DNA of 64,000 nt from Vigna angularis. Lineage: Eukaryota; Streptophyta; Magnoliopsida; Fabales; Fabaceae. The stretch covers positions 16,579,663 through 16,643,662 of the forward strand of contig NC_068976.1 in NCBI RefSeq assembly GCF_016808095.1, in the 5' to 3' direction. Positions 1 through 12,477 of the stretch are shown piece after piece. The position numbers were made by a program, and so were the translations under genes. The notes under the pieces were generated by a model. That model did not search any database and had not been told where the DNA came from. It saw only the letters and a program-made list of their open reading frames with translations. The stretch's first letter is position 1. Each line of letters starts with the position of its first letter.

Positions 1-2378
1 TATTTCTTCTTCCCCAAAGAAAGAAAGGTATCGTGAGCCTCCACTCAGAATCCATTTTCAAATGCTTTGAAGATTTAATGGCGATTTTTATTTTATTTAT
101 AGTTGGAAGACGAAAAAAAAATCATTAAGTAAGAATATGGATAAGGAGGAATTCCTCTAACAACTAAATTTTCAATTAAGAAATAATACTCATTAAATAC
201 AAAATTAAACGCATAAAACTATTTTAAAGTATCAAAAGTTTCACCTTAAATTGCAATTTAGTCTAAAGTATACATCAAAAGTCAATGAATCTGTTTGATG
301 AACTTTAATTTTGAGAATCACGGATCTTGGGAATTATTTAACTTTTTTGGTTGCATAAAATTTTTATATTTTGGAAAAATATATTTTTGCATCGAAAAGA
401 ACATTCTTAAGAATTATTATTATTTCTAAAATCAATTATTTTTCATGTTTGATTTTAATAGAACTTTTTTGGATATTAATTTTTTTAATGAATATTATTG
501 TGCATAAATAAATTCGACAATAAACTTCTGTAGCGCTTTATTATTTAAGCTTTATTATTTAAACTTCTGTAGTGAATTTATTCGACAATAAATTCGACAC
601 TAAACTTTTTAGTTTTAAATTATGAATCGCGAAAATATTTTTAATTCCACAAAGGTGTTGTTGTTTTTAATCTAATACAAACTCCGGTGCAGTGATAATT
701 TCTTCATGTTTATGAGAGTTAGGTATTATCAAATGATCCCGACAATAATTAAAGTATTCTATAAATTTTGTAAAATGATAAAACTATAAAATAAGATATT
801 TTATAATAATATTTAAACATGTATAAAATATATTAATACAACAAATATATATTATTTATTCAACTATACTAAAACAATAAAAATGTCTATACCAATCTAA
901 TCACTTTTCTCTTGAAGTATTTTCTAACTCTAATTCTTAATTTTTCATCTCTAATGGTATTTTTATATATTATCTCTATACATGTATTTTCATTTACTCA
1001 CACCCATAAAATAATTATTATAAAATAAAAAGATAAACATAAACAAGACAAAGAAGCTAAACTAGTTTACATAAAAAGTATCATATATTAATAACACTGT
1101 ACCACAATTTCATGTCCTTCAAACAATTCAAACAATTATATAGATACAAATCATATAATCAAAAGACTTTTTTCTACTAAATTATTATGATATATGTATT
1201 TAATGTTAGAATAACTAGAGACATGCACTTATAATGCACTTATAATGGTTTTTACTGTTTTACAAAATAATTGTCAATGAATTTTATTATATCAGTTATA
1301 AGGTTAATTCCTTTTTACATCTCAGATGATTATTCTGCCTTTAGATTAGTATTTCCTATGACTTTTATCATATAAAACATTCTACTTTATATAAGCGTGA
1401 ATAATTATTAAAATACTAGAATATCTCCTTACTTGAATCCTTACATTAATGCATACATTAATGCATACATTAAAGGAATGCTACCATAGAATCTCCTTGT
1501 AAGATTTTGTGAATTACATCAAACTCAAACTTTCATCCCTAAACATGATTCCACATCAAATTTCATATACCAAACAATCACCCATATTTGTATTCATCCA
1601 TATTAAGTAATATCATGTCCATGATTAATTACAAGCATCATATATTTTCATACATGATCATATCATTAAAAAATCAATCATCATCACAGTTTCATACATC
1701 ATTATACACATGCATATTCATTAATGAATCCATAAACAATTCTATAATTAAACATACATTCTTTTAATCAAAGATCTAACCAAAATCACAAATAAAAAAT
1801 TATTTTCACAAAAGATAAACCTTAAAAAATAAGATAAACATAAATTTCTAATTTTTCTAACTATATACCTTAAAATAAATATCTCATAGGTCAAAGTAAC
1901 AATTCATGTGTCAAGGAACAAGTGTCAAAATTTCAGTTCGATTCAATGGTTAACAAAGCGAAAATCTCTTCTTTTTTTTTAAGATGACACAAACCAAAAA
2001 AATTGGGTGGCACCCAATGTTATAATCCCCAGGAACCCATTGATTTGAGTGCATCGAACAATCCAAAAGTGGTGTTTGATTCCCCTAAGTCAGTGGTCAC
2101 TACCTTAGTGGTGCCCGATGGCACTACAATGACGTTCAACATTGTATCAGCATCCAAAGCTTGCCCTTTGAGCTTTGATCGAACAATTTGACTCCTTTTA
2201 AGTTAATCTCTACTTAATAAACTTTCAAACATTTAAAATGTCATTTTTAACTCAAGTCGAACTAGATTATTTAATTTGAGTAGAGATTATGTTAATTGTT
2301 TTCTATGAATTTGATTCATCTTAATTGTTATTGAATTTTCTCACTAATTTATCCATGAAAAATAATAAATCTTATAAA
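1..2378. other. AT-rich intergenic DNA, no gene seen
   Basis: No convincing exon is visible on either strand. The stretch is strongly AT-rich. It holds small local repeats: a motif containing TTCGACAATAAA occurs several times around 505-605, and a short unit (GCATACATTAAT) is tandem at about 1440-1475. The open frame at 2003-2191 uses no ATG at its first codon and matches no family I know. Confidence 0.5.
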
Positions 2379-2387
2379 AAATAATTA

Positions 2388-3471
2388 GGTTTAATATCTA
2401 TTTTGGTCCCTCCGTTTGTAGAGTGTGTTCAAAGTTATCATATTTCTTTTCAAAAGTTCACTAACTTCCTACATTTTTGCAAAAACGATTTACGTTAGTT
2501 CTTTTTGCTTACGGTGTTAAAAATGCTAACGACAGACTTGCTCCCCTGGCAAAAGCTTGATGACCTGTTCAGTTATTATTGACGTGACACTATGAGGTCA
2601 TTTGAGGTGTTAATTACATTTAGGGTTAAAATGACGTGGAAAATCTAAAACACCTTTCAGGTTGTCGTGAGGACACCATCAACATCTTCTTCTTCCTCGC
2701 GATTCAGACACAACAAAACTCAGAAAAATTCCCAATTTTTGAACTCCCAAATTGCATAGCAGAGCAACCCAATCGCACCGCTGCCATGAACCCTAGCTCG
2801 CGAGCGCTGTAGCCATGAACCCTAGCGTCGCCACCATGCCAACCACACCGCAAGCTCCTCCACCAATCTCCACTACCTGCAAATCAAACACAAAAATTCA
2901 GAAACAGAAGCCCTAAATCGCATCTTTTTCCTCGTGAGTTCATCATTCTTGTGTAACCTGCAAATGCACGAAACCCATTCTCCTCGCAAGTGTCGCCATC
3001 AAACCTGCATCCAAAATAGAACCAGAAACTCATTTACATCGTGAGGACCGAATCGTAGTGCCATAACATTCTCCTTTGCGTAGCAATCACACTGCAGTTG
3101 TGAATACTTGAATCACGCTTCCATGGCAATTCGTGATAGAACCTCAAGTTCTCATGACGACGCAGAGAAAGCACTTGCCCATTCTGCAATTGTGAAGCCC
3201 TAACTTTGGGTGGAAAGGGATTTGCCACGTGGCATCTTCTCATTGGTCAAATAGGGGCTAAACACCTCACACTACCATGTCAACAATAATTATACAAGTC
3301 ATCAAGTTTTTGACAATAGGCAAGTCTATCGTTAGCTTTTTTAACGTCGTAAGCAAAAAGAACTAACGTGAACCCTTTTTGCAAAATATAAAATGTTAGT
3401 GAATTTTTGAAAAAAAATAAGATAACTTTGAACACATCCTACAAATCGAAGGACAAAATAAGTATTAAATC
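2388..3471. mobile_element. Non-autonomous Mutator-like element (MULE 1) with 9-bp target duplication
   Basis: The two ends form terminal inverted repeats of roughly 220 bases, about 2388-2613 and 3254-3471. Both ends carry a G(G/A)TTTAATA start and the shared block TGTGTTCAAAGTTATC. The element is bounded by a perfect 9-bp direct duplication, AAATAATTA, at 2379-2387 and 3472-3480. Long inverted repeats with a 9-bp duplication are the hallmark of Mutator-like elements. The 640-base interior is clearly richer in GC than its surroundings and looks gene-derived, but no transposase is encoded, so it would depend on enzymes supplied elsewhere. A 69-residue open frame on the minus strand (3034-3243) is not recognisable. 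Confidence 0.85.
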
Positions 3472-3788
3472 AAATAATTAAATGAACTCACTTATAAGCT
3501 TTTTAATTTAATTAATAAAATATTTATACTTTACTTCCTTTTAAACTACTTTTTTTTTAAAATTTAAATTTATTATTTTTTATAGTAACTTTTAAGTTTG
3601 ATTAAAATAAAAGAGGGTTTAAGTATGTGATTTGGTGACAATATGGTTTTATCAATGAATGGAATCACCTAGTATTATTAAATTCTCTTCATCTTCTCTT
3701 TTACATTAATTTGTAAAGAATTATATGAATGGTTTATGCAATTTAAAAAAAAATGCTATAATTCAAAAATTTCTATAAAATTAATTAA

Positions 3789-3794
<6 letters not shown>

Positions 3795-3833
<39 letters not shown>
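3795..3833. repeat. TA dinucleotide microsatellite
   Basis: A run of about 18 TA units follows a short TTAA-rich stretch. Confidence 0.9.
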
Positions 3834-3835
<2 letters not shown>

Positions 3836-3862
3836 TTAAATTAAAAAAAAAAGGAATGTCCT

Positions 3863-4420
3863 TAGGGATGGCAAAAAAATTCGTGCCCGCAGATATCTGC
3901 GGATAAAATCGGCGATGGATAGTTGATACCCGCGGATATTTACTACCTGCAACCCGTGGGTAGTGGATATTTTAATACCCGCTTATAAACGGGTCGGGTA
4001 CGGGTATTATACTATCCGTATCCGCGGATACCCGCTACCCGCAAAAAATAAAAAATAAAAATTTAATTTATATTTTATTAAGTTAAATTTAATTAAAATT
4101 AACATTAATTTATATTTTACAAGATTAAATTTAATTAAAATTGAATTTATATTTATATTTAATTTAATTTATATTATATTTTATATATTTTTTGTAATTC
4201 TATTTAAATTATTTTAATAATTTATTAAAATATTTTTTTTTAAATATTTGCGGGTATCCGCGGATATCCACGGGTATCCGCGGGTTTTAAAATACCCGCG
4301 GATATTTTTTAAGCGGGTATCCGTGCGAGTAACGGATCGGATAGTGGATGGATTTATTTTTGTCGGGTCGAGTTGCGGATAGACACTATCCGTGTCCGAC
4401 CCGACCCGTTGTCATCCCTA
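3863..4420. mobile_element. hAT-like non-autonomous element with CGGGTA/TACCCG repeats
   Basis: The ends are TAGGGATGGCAA on the left and GTTGTCATCCCTA on the right, an imperfect terminal inverted repeat of a type seen in plant hAT MITEs. Subterminal regions at about 3885-4050 and 4245-4410 are packed with short GC-rich motifs such as GCGGATA, CCGCGG and CGGGTA in both orientations, around an AT-rich core with no coding potential. The 8 bases on each side (AATGTCCT and, one base in, AATGCCTT) agree at 6 of 8 positions, so the target duplication is only approximate. Confidence 0.7.
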
Positions 4421-4429
4421 TAATGCCTT

Positions 4430-5680
4430 TAATCCCATATGAGAAATATCAAAATATTTAAATTAAAGCTTTTTTAGAATAAAATTAAAATTTAATCTTT
4501 TATATTTTCAAAAGATATACAATCTAAGAAAATTTACATTCATCTTTCTCACAAATAAAAGCACAATTAAGCAAATTCCCCTTTCCCAACTTAACTAATT
4601 GATAGTTTACTTTCCTCCTTTGACTATTTAATGATAAGTATCTTCCAATTAATATTTTGTATTTAAATGTTATGAAAAAATGAATAAATTCAGAACATTG
4701 AACTCATTTCTTTATAAAAAAAAACACAAAAGTTAATTTACAAAATTTTTCTCATATAATCATTTTAATTTTTATCTTTTAATCAATAAAAAATGAATCT
4801 AATTTTGTCTTCTTCTTTTTCTTTTGCAAATAATCTTAACTTTTTATTATTATTATTTCATAAATTCTATTATATGATTTTTTTTTTGGTTCACTATATT
4901 TTGTTTATCTGTTAAATTTTTAAGTGAATAATAACCTCTTACACAACTTTATTTCAAAATATAATTTAGATAATAGATCAAGTTGATAATTATACATTTA
5001 AAACTAAGTAAAAACAAAAATAAGAAAAAAAGAAAGGGAGGTGGGGACTGCCCCTAAGGATATTTTCTTGAAGATAAGATTTTTTATTCAAGTGGGTTCC
5101 ATTTGCATATACCTCAATTATCATAGATCATACTTGCACCAACATAGTTCCTTTTAATGAAACTTTAAACAATTACAATAATAATACATTTTGAAATATT
5201 TTAACCTATTCTTTATTTTTAACAATATATAGCTTATATTTATTTAGATACTTTGTGAATTAATTAAGGTGGGACCTAAATCTTTTTATAGATCTTAATT
5301 TATTGAAAAATGTTTTATTATCTTATCGATAAAGAAATGTTATTATTAATGTTTGTTTGTCGTATGTGCAGATTCAGATATCCAATGACAAAGCCTTATC
5401 AGATAATGTTATTATTTATATTTTTTTCTCAAAAGTATATGACATTTATTTATCTATTTTATTGTGAAAATAAAATATAATCACAATATACACTTCAGAT
5501 GTGTCTCCATGACCAGTTCCAAACAAGAAAAAAACAGTTAAAATATAGAACATTCAGTTTAAGGTTGATCAAAACAAAAACATTAGCGTTAATATCGCCA
5601 CCTTGTATTCTATTCTATGGGCGACATTAATTGAAGTCCAGAACATTCATTTACTCTATTCATCAAATCATAGGATGAAA
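4430..5680. other. AT-rich intergenic DNA, nothing recognised
   Basis: No exon, transposon end or RNA gene was found here. The last part probably holds the distal promoter of the gene that starts at 5889. Confidence 0.4.
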
Positions 5681-5682
5681 AA

Positions 5683-5694
5683 GTATTATATAAG
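5683..5694 (+). promoter_or_regulatory. Probable TATA box of the small unknown gene
   Basis: The sequence TATTATATAAG lies about 195 bases before the first ATG at 5889, a plausible distance for a plant gene with a 5' leader of about 160 bases. No other promoter signal is obvious. Confidence 0.45.
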
Positions 5695-5888
5695 ATGTGG
5701 GACCCACTTCATCTTTTCTCATCACGCTTGAAAAAATCAAGAAGAGATAAGAACAAAGGAAAAAGAAACATATCATCACTGTCATCAAGAACAATATAAA
5801 AATATTAGAAAGCCGTGATGATGAGCAAGTAGGTTAATTATCCTTTTAGATATATTACTCACAGTTTCACTCACAGTTTCACAACACA

Positions 5889-6805
5889 ATGGGTTCTCTC
5901 ATGGCAGGATGGGACTCTACCCATGTGGATCCTAAGTCAGGTAATTAACTTATAATTCAATTTTTGATTTCGTGTCGTGTCGGATTAACTTAAACAAAGA
6001 TCCATAATTTATATTAATATCTGATAAATTTTATGCTTTGTGTTTAAGCCTGTTTAATAATGGTAAAAAATGGTGATTTTTGATGAGGTTTTGTTGAATG
6101 TTTCAGCCACACTTAAGAGGAACCGTTCACTGACCAAAGATGAAATTAACGCTTTCTGGAAATCGAAGAAGAAGATAGAGGAAGAACACCTTACTGCTAT
6201 TTCCACTTCACCACACACTGTTCAGGTTTCAAACTTCTGCATAAGTTTTTGTTAAATGCATTTATCAGATAAAGAAAGAAACTTTTTATGATTCTGCATC
6301 TCTGCATATAAACTTTAAACTGCATGATCATATCAGTTTATGGTAGTATTTATACATGTCTGTTAACTTCTCCCTTTTCTGGTTTGTGATTTTTCTGATG
6401 CAGAATGAACAGGGCAGGATGAACAACACAGAGTCTGAGAGGAAGTTTCAGAAATCAGTGAGCATGCCAGTGACACGTGTACGTGAAAACGTAAATAAGG
6501 AGATTTTTGATACAAGTTTGGAGCAGCTTATCGAGAAAAATGGCTGGTAATGATATGAACCTTTTCTTTTGCAATATTAATTGTAGAACTAATCCAATTT
6601 TATACTGTTATTAGTTAATTAATTAATTATGGTTTTAATATGTGGATGTATATGCATGCATGCATGCAGGTGGACCAGGAGTAGCTGGGCATTTCTGAAT
6701 GAACCTCCAGTGAATGAAGCTGCATCATACAAGTACACATCACAGTTTCATGTTGCCAACATGGAATCATCAAAATTTAACCCTCAAAATGGAATTAGTG
6801 CTTGA
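5889..6805 (+). CDS. Small conserved plant protein of unknown function (149 aa, four exons)
   Basis: Exons at 5889-5940, 6107-6225, 6404-6546 and 6670-6805 join in frame through GT-AG introns to give 149 residues ending in GISA. The protein begins MGSLMAGWDS, then carries a basic Ser/Lys-rich segment (RNRSLTKDEINAFWKSKKK, about residues 22-40) and ends with a Trp-rich block (KNGWWTRSSWAFLNEPP, about residues 103-119). I recognise this overall layout from unannotated plant proteins but know of no assigned function or catalytic motif. There is no signal peptide or membrane segment, so a soluble intracellular protein is likely. The start was chosen because it is the first ATG after the TATA box and the frame continues across every splice site. 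Exon structure is well supported; function is unknown. Confidence 0.8.
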
Positions 6806-7356
6806 TATATATATCATGATGTTGGTGTTGGTGTCTGCATAAAAAACTATATAATATATATAACATGATGTTATTAGTGGGTTTAGTTGGTGTTGTTCAT
6901 GTTGAGTGAACTATATGTTATGAGAGATTTGGTGTGTGTTTTTGGTTTGGGAGAATTGAAGGCACAAATGGAGAAAGAACTTCTGAAGTTGAAATGTTTG
7001 GTTTGTTTGAAGATGGTAATGGAATGATCTGAACAATTAATGAATGACTTTGATCTGCTAATTATTTACTGCTATATATAACTTCTTTGTTATCCTTCTG
7101 GAAATTTTATGTTACTTTCCTTTTCATTCTTTTGAGAAAAAAAATTAAAAAAAAAATTGTTGGCTTATTTATCATTTTCGAAGTTATAGTTAATGTTTTA
7201 ATAAATTTAAATATCATGTATGAATAAAATAATTATTTAGGATGAAAGAGTATTAATAAAATAATTTCTATTATAGCTTATTAATTAAGTTTGTTTTCAT
7301 GATGACGCCTCTTCACTCGTTTAATTAAATGATTGGGCTTGGGCTGTCCATGTATA
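6806..7356. other. 3' flank of the small gene
   Basis: This AT- and TG-rich stretch probably contains the 3' untranslated region of the gene ending at 6805. No other feature is visible. Confidence 0.4.
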
Positions 7357-7366
7357 CGAAAGGTTG

Positions 7367-8379
7367 GCTTCCTCCACCACTACTGGATGTTTCTTACACT
7401 ACTTCATATCAATTTTGTCTTTCTCTAAAACGGATGTTAACATCCGTTTCACTTTCAACGAAAGTTAACATCTGTACATTCATATATTTTATATTTTAAT
7501 TTATTATTTTTATTTAAAAAAAAAAAAAATCTTCAACGGATGTGACGACATCCGTTAACGAATTGTCACATCCGTTTTAATAAAATTTTTAAAATTATTT
7601 TGATTATTATTTAAATAATAATATATAAATTAAATTAATAATTATTATTTTATTAAATAAAATAAAATTAATTCATAAATAATTAAGTAATAATTTTAAA
7701 TTAATTAAATAATATTTATATATTAATTTAAAATATAATAAAATAAAAACTAAAAATTTAAAAAGAAAAAAATTTCATGGATGTTGGCACATCCGTTTTA
7801 ATAAATTTTTAAAAACTATTTTATTGTTTAAATAATAATACATTAATTAAATTAATAATAATTATTTTATTAAATAAAATAAAATTAATTAATAATTAAT
7901 TAAATAATAATTTTAAAAAAATTAAATAATATTTATATATTAATTTAAAATATAAAAAAATAAAAAACTACAAACTTTAAAAAAAAATCTTCACGGATGT
8001 TACTACATCCGTATCTGTTTTAATAAGTTTTTAAAAAGTATTTAATTATTATTTAAAATAACACTAGATAAATTAAATTAATAATAATTATTTTGTTAAA
8101 TAAAATAAAATTAATTTATAAATAATTAAGTAATAATTTTTAAAAAAAAATAAATAACATTTATATATTAATTTAAAAATTTAAAAAAAATAAAAACTTA
8201 AAAAAAAAACTAAATGGATGTGGTACATTCGTTGAAGAATTTTTTCTTCAGATGTCGACGTCCGTTCAAGAAAAAAAGAGGAAGTATAGGATATTTTAAA
8301 ATATAAAAAAAAAATTTAAAATTTAAAAAAAATGTGGTGGTATAGGAAGTAATGTGTGGTGGTGTAAAAAGTAACTCTC
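7367..8379. mobile_element. Tandem-repeat element with palindromic ACATCCG motifs, 10-bp flanking duplication
   Basis: A perfect 10-bp direct repeat, CGAAAGGTTG, lies at 7357-7366 and 8380-8389 and looks like a target duplication. Between them are about three tandem AT-rich units of roughly 215-225 bases (about 7570-7793, 7794-8010 and 8020-8235). The units are separated by short GC-containing palindromes of the form GGATGTnnnACATCC, with further copies at both ends (about 7428-7455, 7535-7580 and 8250-8270). Near the left edge is CACTACTTC (7397), and near the right edge its rough complement. The motif style recalls the subterminal repeats of CACTA elements, but the duplication length does not fit that family (3 bp), so the class is uncertain. 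No coding sequence is present. Confidence 0.6.
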
Positions 8380-8389
8380 CGAAAGGTTG

Positions 8390-8959
8390 ATGGTTCCCAC
8401 AATGGATTCAAGTTGTTTATGGGCTATTGCTTTCGCATTTTCAAACATAGTGAATCACATTAAGATGTCGACTTGATTTTCATTTCAAATAAATCAGTAA
8501 ACACGTTAAAAACATTTTGCTATAAATATCAAGCACAACCCATATTAGTAAGTAATAATAAATCATAAATTCAAATATATTATTCAAATAAGAATTCAAA
8601 TAAGAGATGTGTATTATATTCGTCAAGCTATGTGCCAAGCTTTAATTTTAATAATAATAATAATAATAATACTACTACTGTAAAATGAATTAATATTTCA
8701 TAACTAAATATTATAACTCAATATTTAATTTATCGTGACATATTTTAATTTGAACTTTCAATGCACACGTTATGATTTGATTTATTCTAAAAGGTATTGC
8801 AATAATTATGCCAATAGAAATAAATTTTGTAATTTTTATTTAAAATGTTGTAATTATGCCAATAGAAATAAACTTACAATTGAAATATATCTACTTAATC
8901 GAATCGAAACACATTTCATGTATCGAATCAAAACACATTTCATGTATCGAATCGAAACA
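8390..8959. repeat. AT-rich spacer with short direct repeats
   Basis: A run of TAA trinucleotides lies near 8648-8670. The phrase ATTATGCCAATAGAAATAAA occurs twice (about 8804 and 8852). A 24-base unit beginning CGAATCGAAACACATT is tandem at 8900-8923 and 8924-8947, with a partial third copy. The open frames across this stretch are low-complexity and are not believed to be genes. Confidence 0.6.
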
Positions 8960-8964
8960 ATAGG

Positions 8965-11339
8965 TGTAAGACCCATAAAAATATTTACCGTAATAGTAAC
9001 AATTTTATTACTAATAGTAGTAAATTTCTTTGTGAATGAAAAATATAATAAGTTTATAAAATGTGAAATCATTATTAAGAAATCCATTATGTAAGTGGTG
9101 AATCCATTATGTAAGTGATGAATCCATTATGTAAGTGGTGAATCTATTATGTAAGTGGTGAATCCATTATGTAAGTGGTGAAATTAAAATAGTAAATAAT
9201 ATTAAAAAAAATGATGAATAGTAAAATTTTTGGACTATAAATTGCAAGCATGTGAAGGCTAAAACTTGTACCAAAAATTTAGAAAAATTTTGAGAGAAGA
9301 GAGTTGAGGAAATTCTAGTTGCAAAGAGAAAATTCTGGAAGTTTTCGGGGAACAATTTCTAAGCACGAGATGAAGTCTTGAGGTAGGGGAGCTAAATCCT
9401 TCTTATCTATGATTTGTATACATGTTATGATCATGAATATGAGTTATGAATATGTTAAAATTTTGGTAATGGTAGTTATCTATTGACTTGTGTAAATTTG
9501 GTTTTCATGATTATAATTTCTTATTTTCGAGTTATTGTGGTGAAAGTTTTCTATTAATTGTTTTCACCGTTGGATTTAGCTACAATTTTAATATGTGAAT
9601 CCTAAGACCTATTACTACACTTTGACCGTTCGGATTTGAAAATAGAAGTCTGTACTTGGAGAAATAAATCTTGTATGTTTGAGTAAATTAGTTACCCCTG
9701 TAGTTCTGTTACTAAGTTGTCTCGGTAAAATATAGATTCTGACTTATTTGACCGTTAGATCAACTTCAAAAATTGATATATGATCCCTAAGACATATTAA
9801 TACAATTTGACCGATCAGATTTGTAGTTTGTGGTCTATGTTTAGAGAAAGAAATTTCGAAAGTTTGAAATATCTGATGAACACTATATTTCTGTTCTTAA
9901 GTTATAATGGTAAAAATTTCATATATATTTCATTTACCGTTACATTGAGCCCACACTTTAGTATATAGTTCATAAGACATATTAAGTCATCTTCGCCGTT
10001 CAGATTTGTAATTAGATGTCAGTGCTTAGAGAAATTCGTTCCGCATTTTGAGTATAACCGAAAACCACTTAAAATTCTGTCCCTGAGTTACCTCGGTAAA
10101 ACCTCAATATCTATCTAGCTAACCGTTAGATCAACCTGAAATTTTAATATGTAGTGTCTAACACATAGTGAATTACGTTGACCGTTCTGATTGGAAATTA
10201 GGGTTACAGATTTAGAGATATTAATTTCGTATCTTCTCAAGGATCTCAAGATTGCTTAATTTCTGTTTTGGACCATTTATACAAAAATTATGAGTTCTAC
10301 CTTATTAACCGTTGGATTTGACTAAACATTTTACCACATGATCTAAACATGTTGTTAATTAGTTTGATGGGTTCAGATATTTAATTAATGATATGAGTGA
10401 TGATTAATGATTTTACGAAATAGTAAATTTATTGGAATTGAGTAAATTCTTGAATAATTATATTCTTAAATTGTATGTGTAGTTGTATTTTGAAGAGTGG
10501 AATGTTTGAAATGCATAGTATGATGTGATTTATGTGGGAAGTATGTGAATATATGAGATATGTTGGATTCATTGTGATAATATGATTGTATCTGGTTATT
10601 CATGTCGTGGGTTAAGTTTCAAAGTAACAGTATGGTTCATTGACGTAATTCCATGATCCTCAAGGAGAGGATACATGGTGGTGGTGTGTAGAATGATTGC
10701 ATGGTAGCTCAGTCTTGGGGGTCATCCTGAAACTCCAATGGTCTTTCTTCTCACGTAGAGAGGATTGAACCATGTGGTGAGGAGTAGCAGGAGGTCCTAG
10801 TCTTGGGTGCTTCCAGTATGGCCCAGGGTGAGTGATAACGGATTAACCTCGTGAGTGTGGTAAGGTGGGGGAGCCCAAGTTTCATAAGCCACCAAGAGTG
10901 CAAGACCCGCCATAGCTCGGTAATCATTCTAGTCCGGACGAGTCGGTTTATAAAGTAACAAGTCGAGTCGGTTTATAAAGTAACAAGTCCTATTATGTCA
11001 TTTTACCATGTTTGAATTATTTTTGTATGTCGTGTAAGGTTGTATAACATGCTTTTATGTCTAGCTCACCCCTACTTGTTTGTGTTTGGATATGTGCGAT
11101 GATCGTATAATTCGTTATACGGGAGCAGATGAAGGAACGTCGTCTGACTCAGTGCCCAAGAAGGGAGAGATAGAAGAACTCAAGTTATGATTAAGAATTT
11201 GCAAATATGAGCGTAAAATATGTAAAATTCATATATCAATTATGAATTTTTAAGTGTGAAATTACGGGACCTACCGTAAATGTAATGTTACAATATATAA
11301 TATATGAAATTTCAAGTGTGAGATATTGAAAATGTTACA
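8965..11339 (+). mobile_element. Solo LTR 1 of a large LTR retrotransposon (about 2.4 kb)
   Basis: The segment starts TGTAAGACCC and ends AATGTTACA, the TG...CA ends of an LTR. It is bounded by a perfect 5-bp target duplication, ATAGG, at 8960-8964 and 11340-11344. It has no gag, protease, integrase or reverse transcriptase frame, and it is homologous along most of its length to the element at 56423-58823, including a strongly conserved block GTGCGATGATCGTATAAT near the right end. The simplest reading is a solo LTR left by recombination between the two LTRs of a full element. It contains a 20-bp unit tandem five times at 9081-9180 and many phrases of the form TTGACCGTT(A/G/C)GAT. Confidence 0.85.
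9081..9180. repeat. 20-bp tandem repeat, five copies
   Basis: Five consecutive 20-base copies of AATCCATTATGTAAGTGGTG differ at only one or two bases. They lie inside the left part of solo LTR 1. Confidence 0.95.
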
Positions 11340-11344
11340 ATAGG

Positions 11345-12477
11345 TATGATTAGTTAATTCATTTATAATTTATGTAACACTAATATTTACATGAAACAGA
11401 AATTATTAATTTTATAATTAATTTATATATTTCCAAATTTTAGATTTGTTGTTATTTTGATTTTCTTTTTGTTATTATTTTTATAATATATATATATATA
11501 GATATAGATATATATAGATATATATATCCCAAAAGGCTTGTGATGCAAAAGAACCAATTTTTCCAAACTCACTTATATCATTTAGGTTTAATTGTCTAAG
11601 TGAAAATTTTCTTCATTAAGAATGGAAGTTAACTTTTTTTAATAAACAAGCATAATAATTATTAAATATCATACATTTCTTCAATTACTTTAACGAATTT
11701 AAAAAATTAAGAAAAAGTCAAATTTATATACTAAAATTAACAAAATATATGTATGGAAGTAGCTATTAATTGTAAAATTAAATAATAATTTGTTTTCGGC
11801 GCAGCAGTGGTACGTTTCTGTCTCAGTCTCTTATTTGTTTACTTTTTTGACTAAAGTACTGTGGAAGAATCCAAAAGGTAGGTTTAAGTGACGTGGCACG
11901 AATCTTAAGTAGAATCATTGAGATCCATTTCGGCCTATTAATCATTCATCGTGCTTCTCTCAAACACACCACTCACCACCCCATATCCATAAAGAGATTC
12001 CACTTTCAAATTCTTTCAACTTTTTCTACAGAAATTTTCATCACATTTTTTTTAGGTGAAAAAATCGACAAATATTCAGAGTTTATTTGTCAGAAACAAA
12101 TATTCCAACAAGCATCGAGCCAAATTCTCATAAACAAATATAAGGTAATTTGAATCTCAATTTTTTTTTTCAAAAACACTCATATAGTTTGGTGAAATTA
12201 TTTCGTAGTCTCACTCGTAAATTATCCTATGATTGTGCGATCAATTACGAATCCAATAATTAATCATAGTTTGAATTATCTGATAAGTCACGAGTGAATC
12301 TAGTTGATCATCAAACAAATTAAATTAAAATATATTAATTTTAATATTGATCAACATAAAATATAATTATTCGTAATTGAATTGTGATTAGCCAACATTA
12401 ATAAAAAATCAATCTCAAAATTTATAAGTAATGAAAGACTTAGAAATGAAAGAGGTATATGATTTTGTATTTACTAC
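11345..12477. other. AT-rich intergenic DNA
   Basis: It contains a TATATAGATA-type run at about 11488-11528 and otherwise no recognisable gene. The 86-residue frame at 11893-12153 has no family resemblance and looks like leader-type sequence. Confidence 0.4.

Noticed and set aside
2003..2191. 62-residue open frame with YNPQEPIDLS and VVPDGTTMTFN
   Set aside because: Its first codon is TTG, no splice partners or homologous family could be recognised, and it lies in AT-rich DNA. It may be an exon remnant, but nothing supports a call.
8735..9094. 119-residue plus-strand frame
   Set aside because: It is composed of short tandem repeats and crosses the left edge of solo LTR 1, so it is not a coding gene.
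7357..9180. CRISPR-like look of repeats
   Set aside because: These are eukaryotic tandem repeats without unique spacers of constant length, and nothing else in the window is prokaryotic.
11893..12153. 86-residue open frame
   Set aside because: It has no ATG at its first codon, no family resemblance, and composition like untranslated leader sequence.
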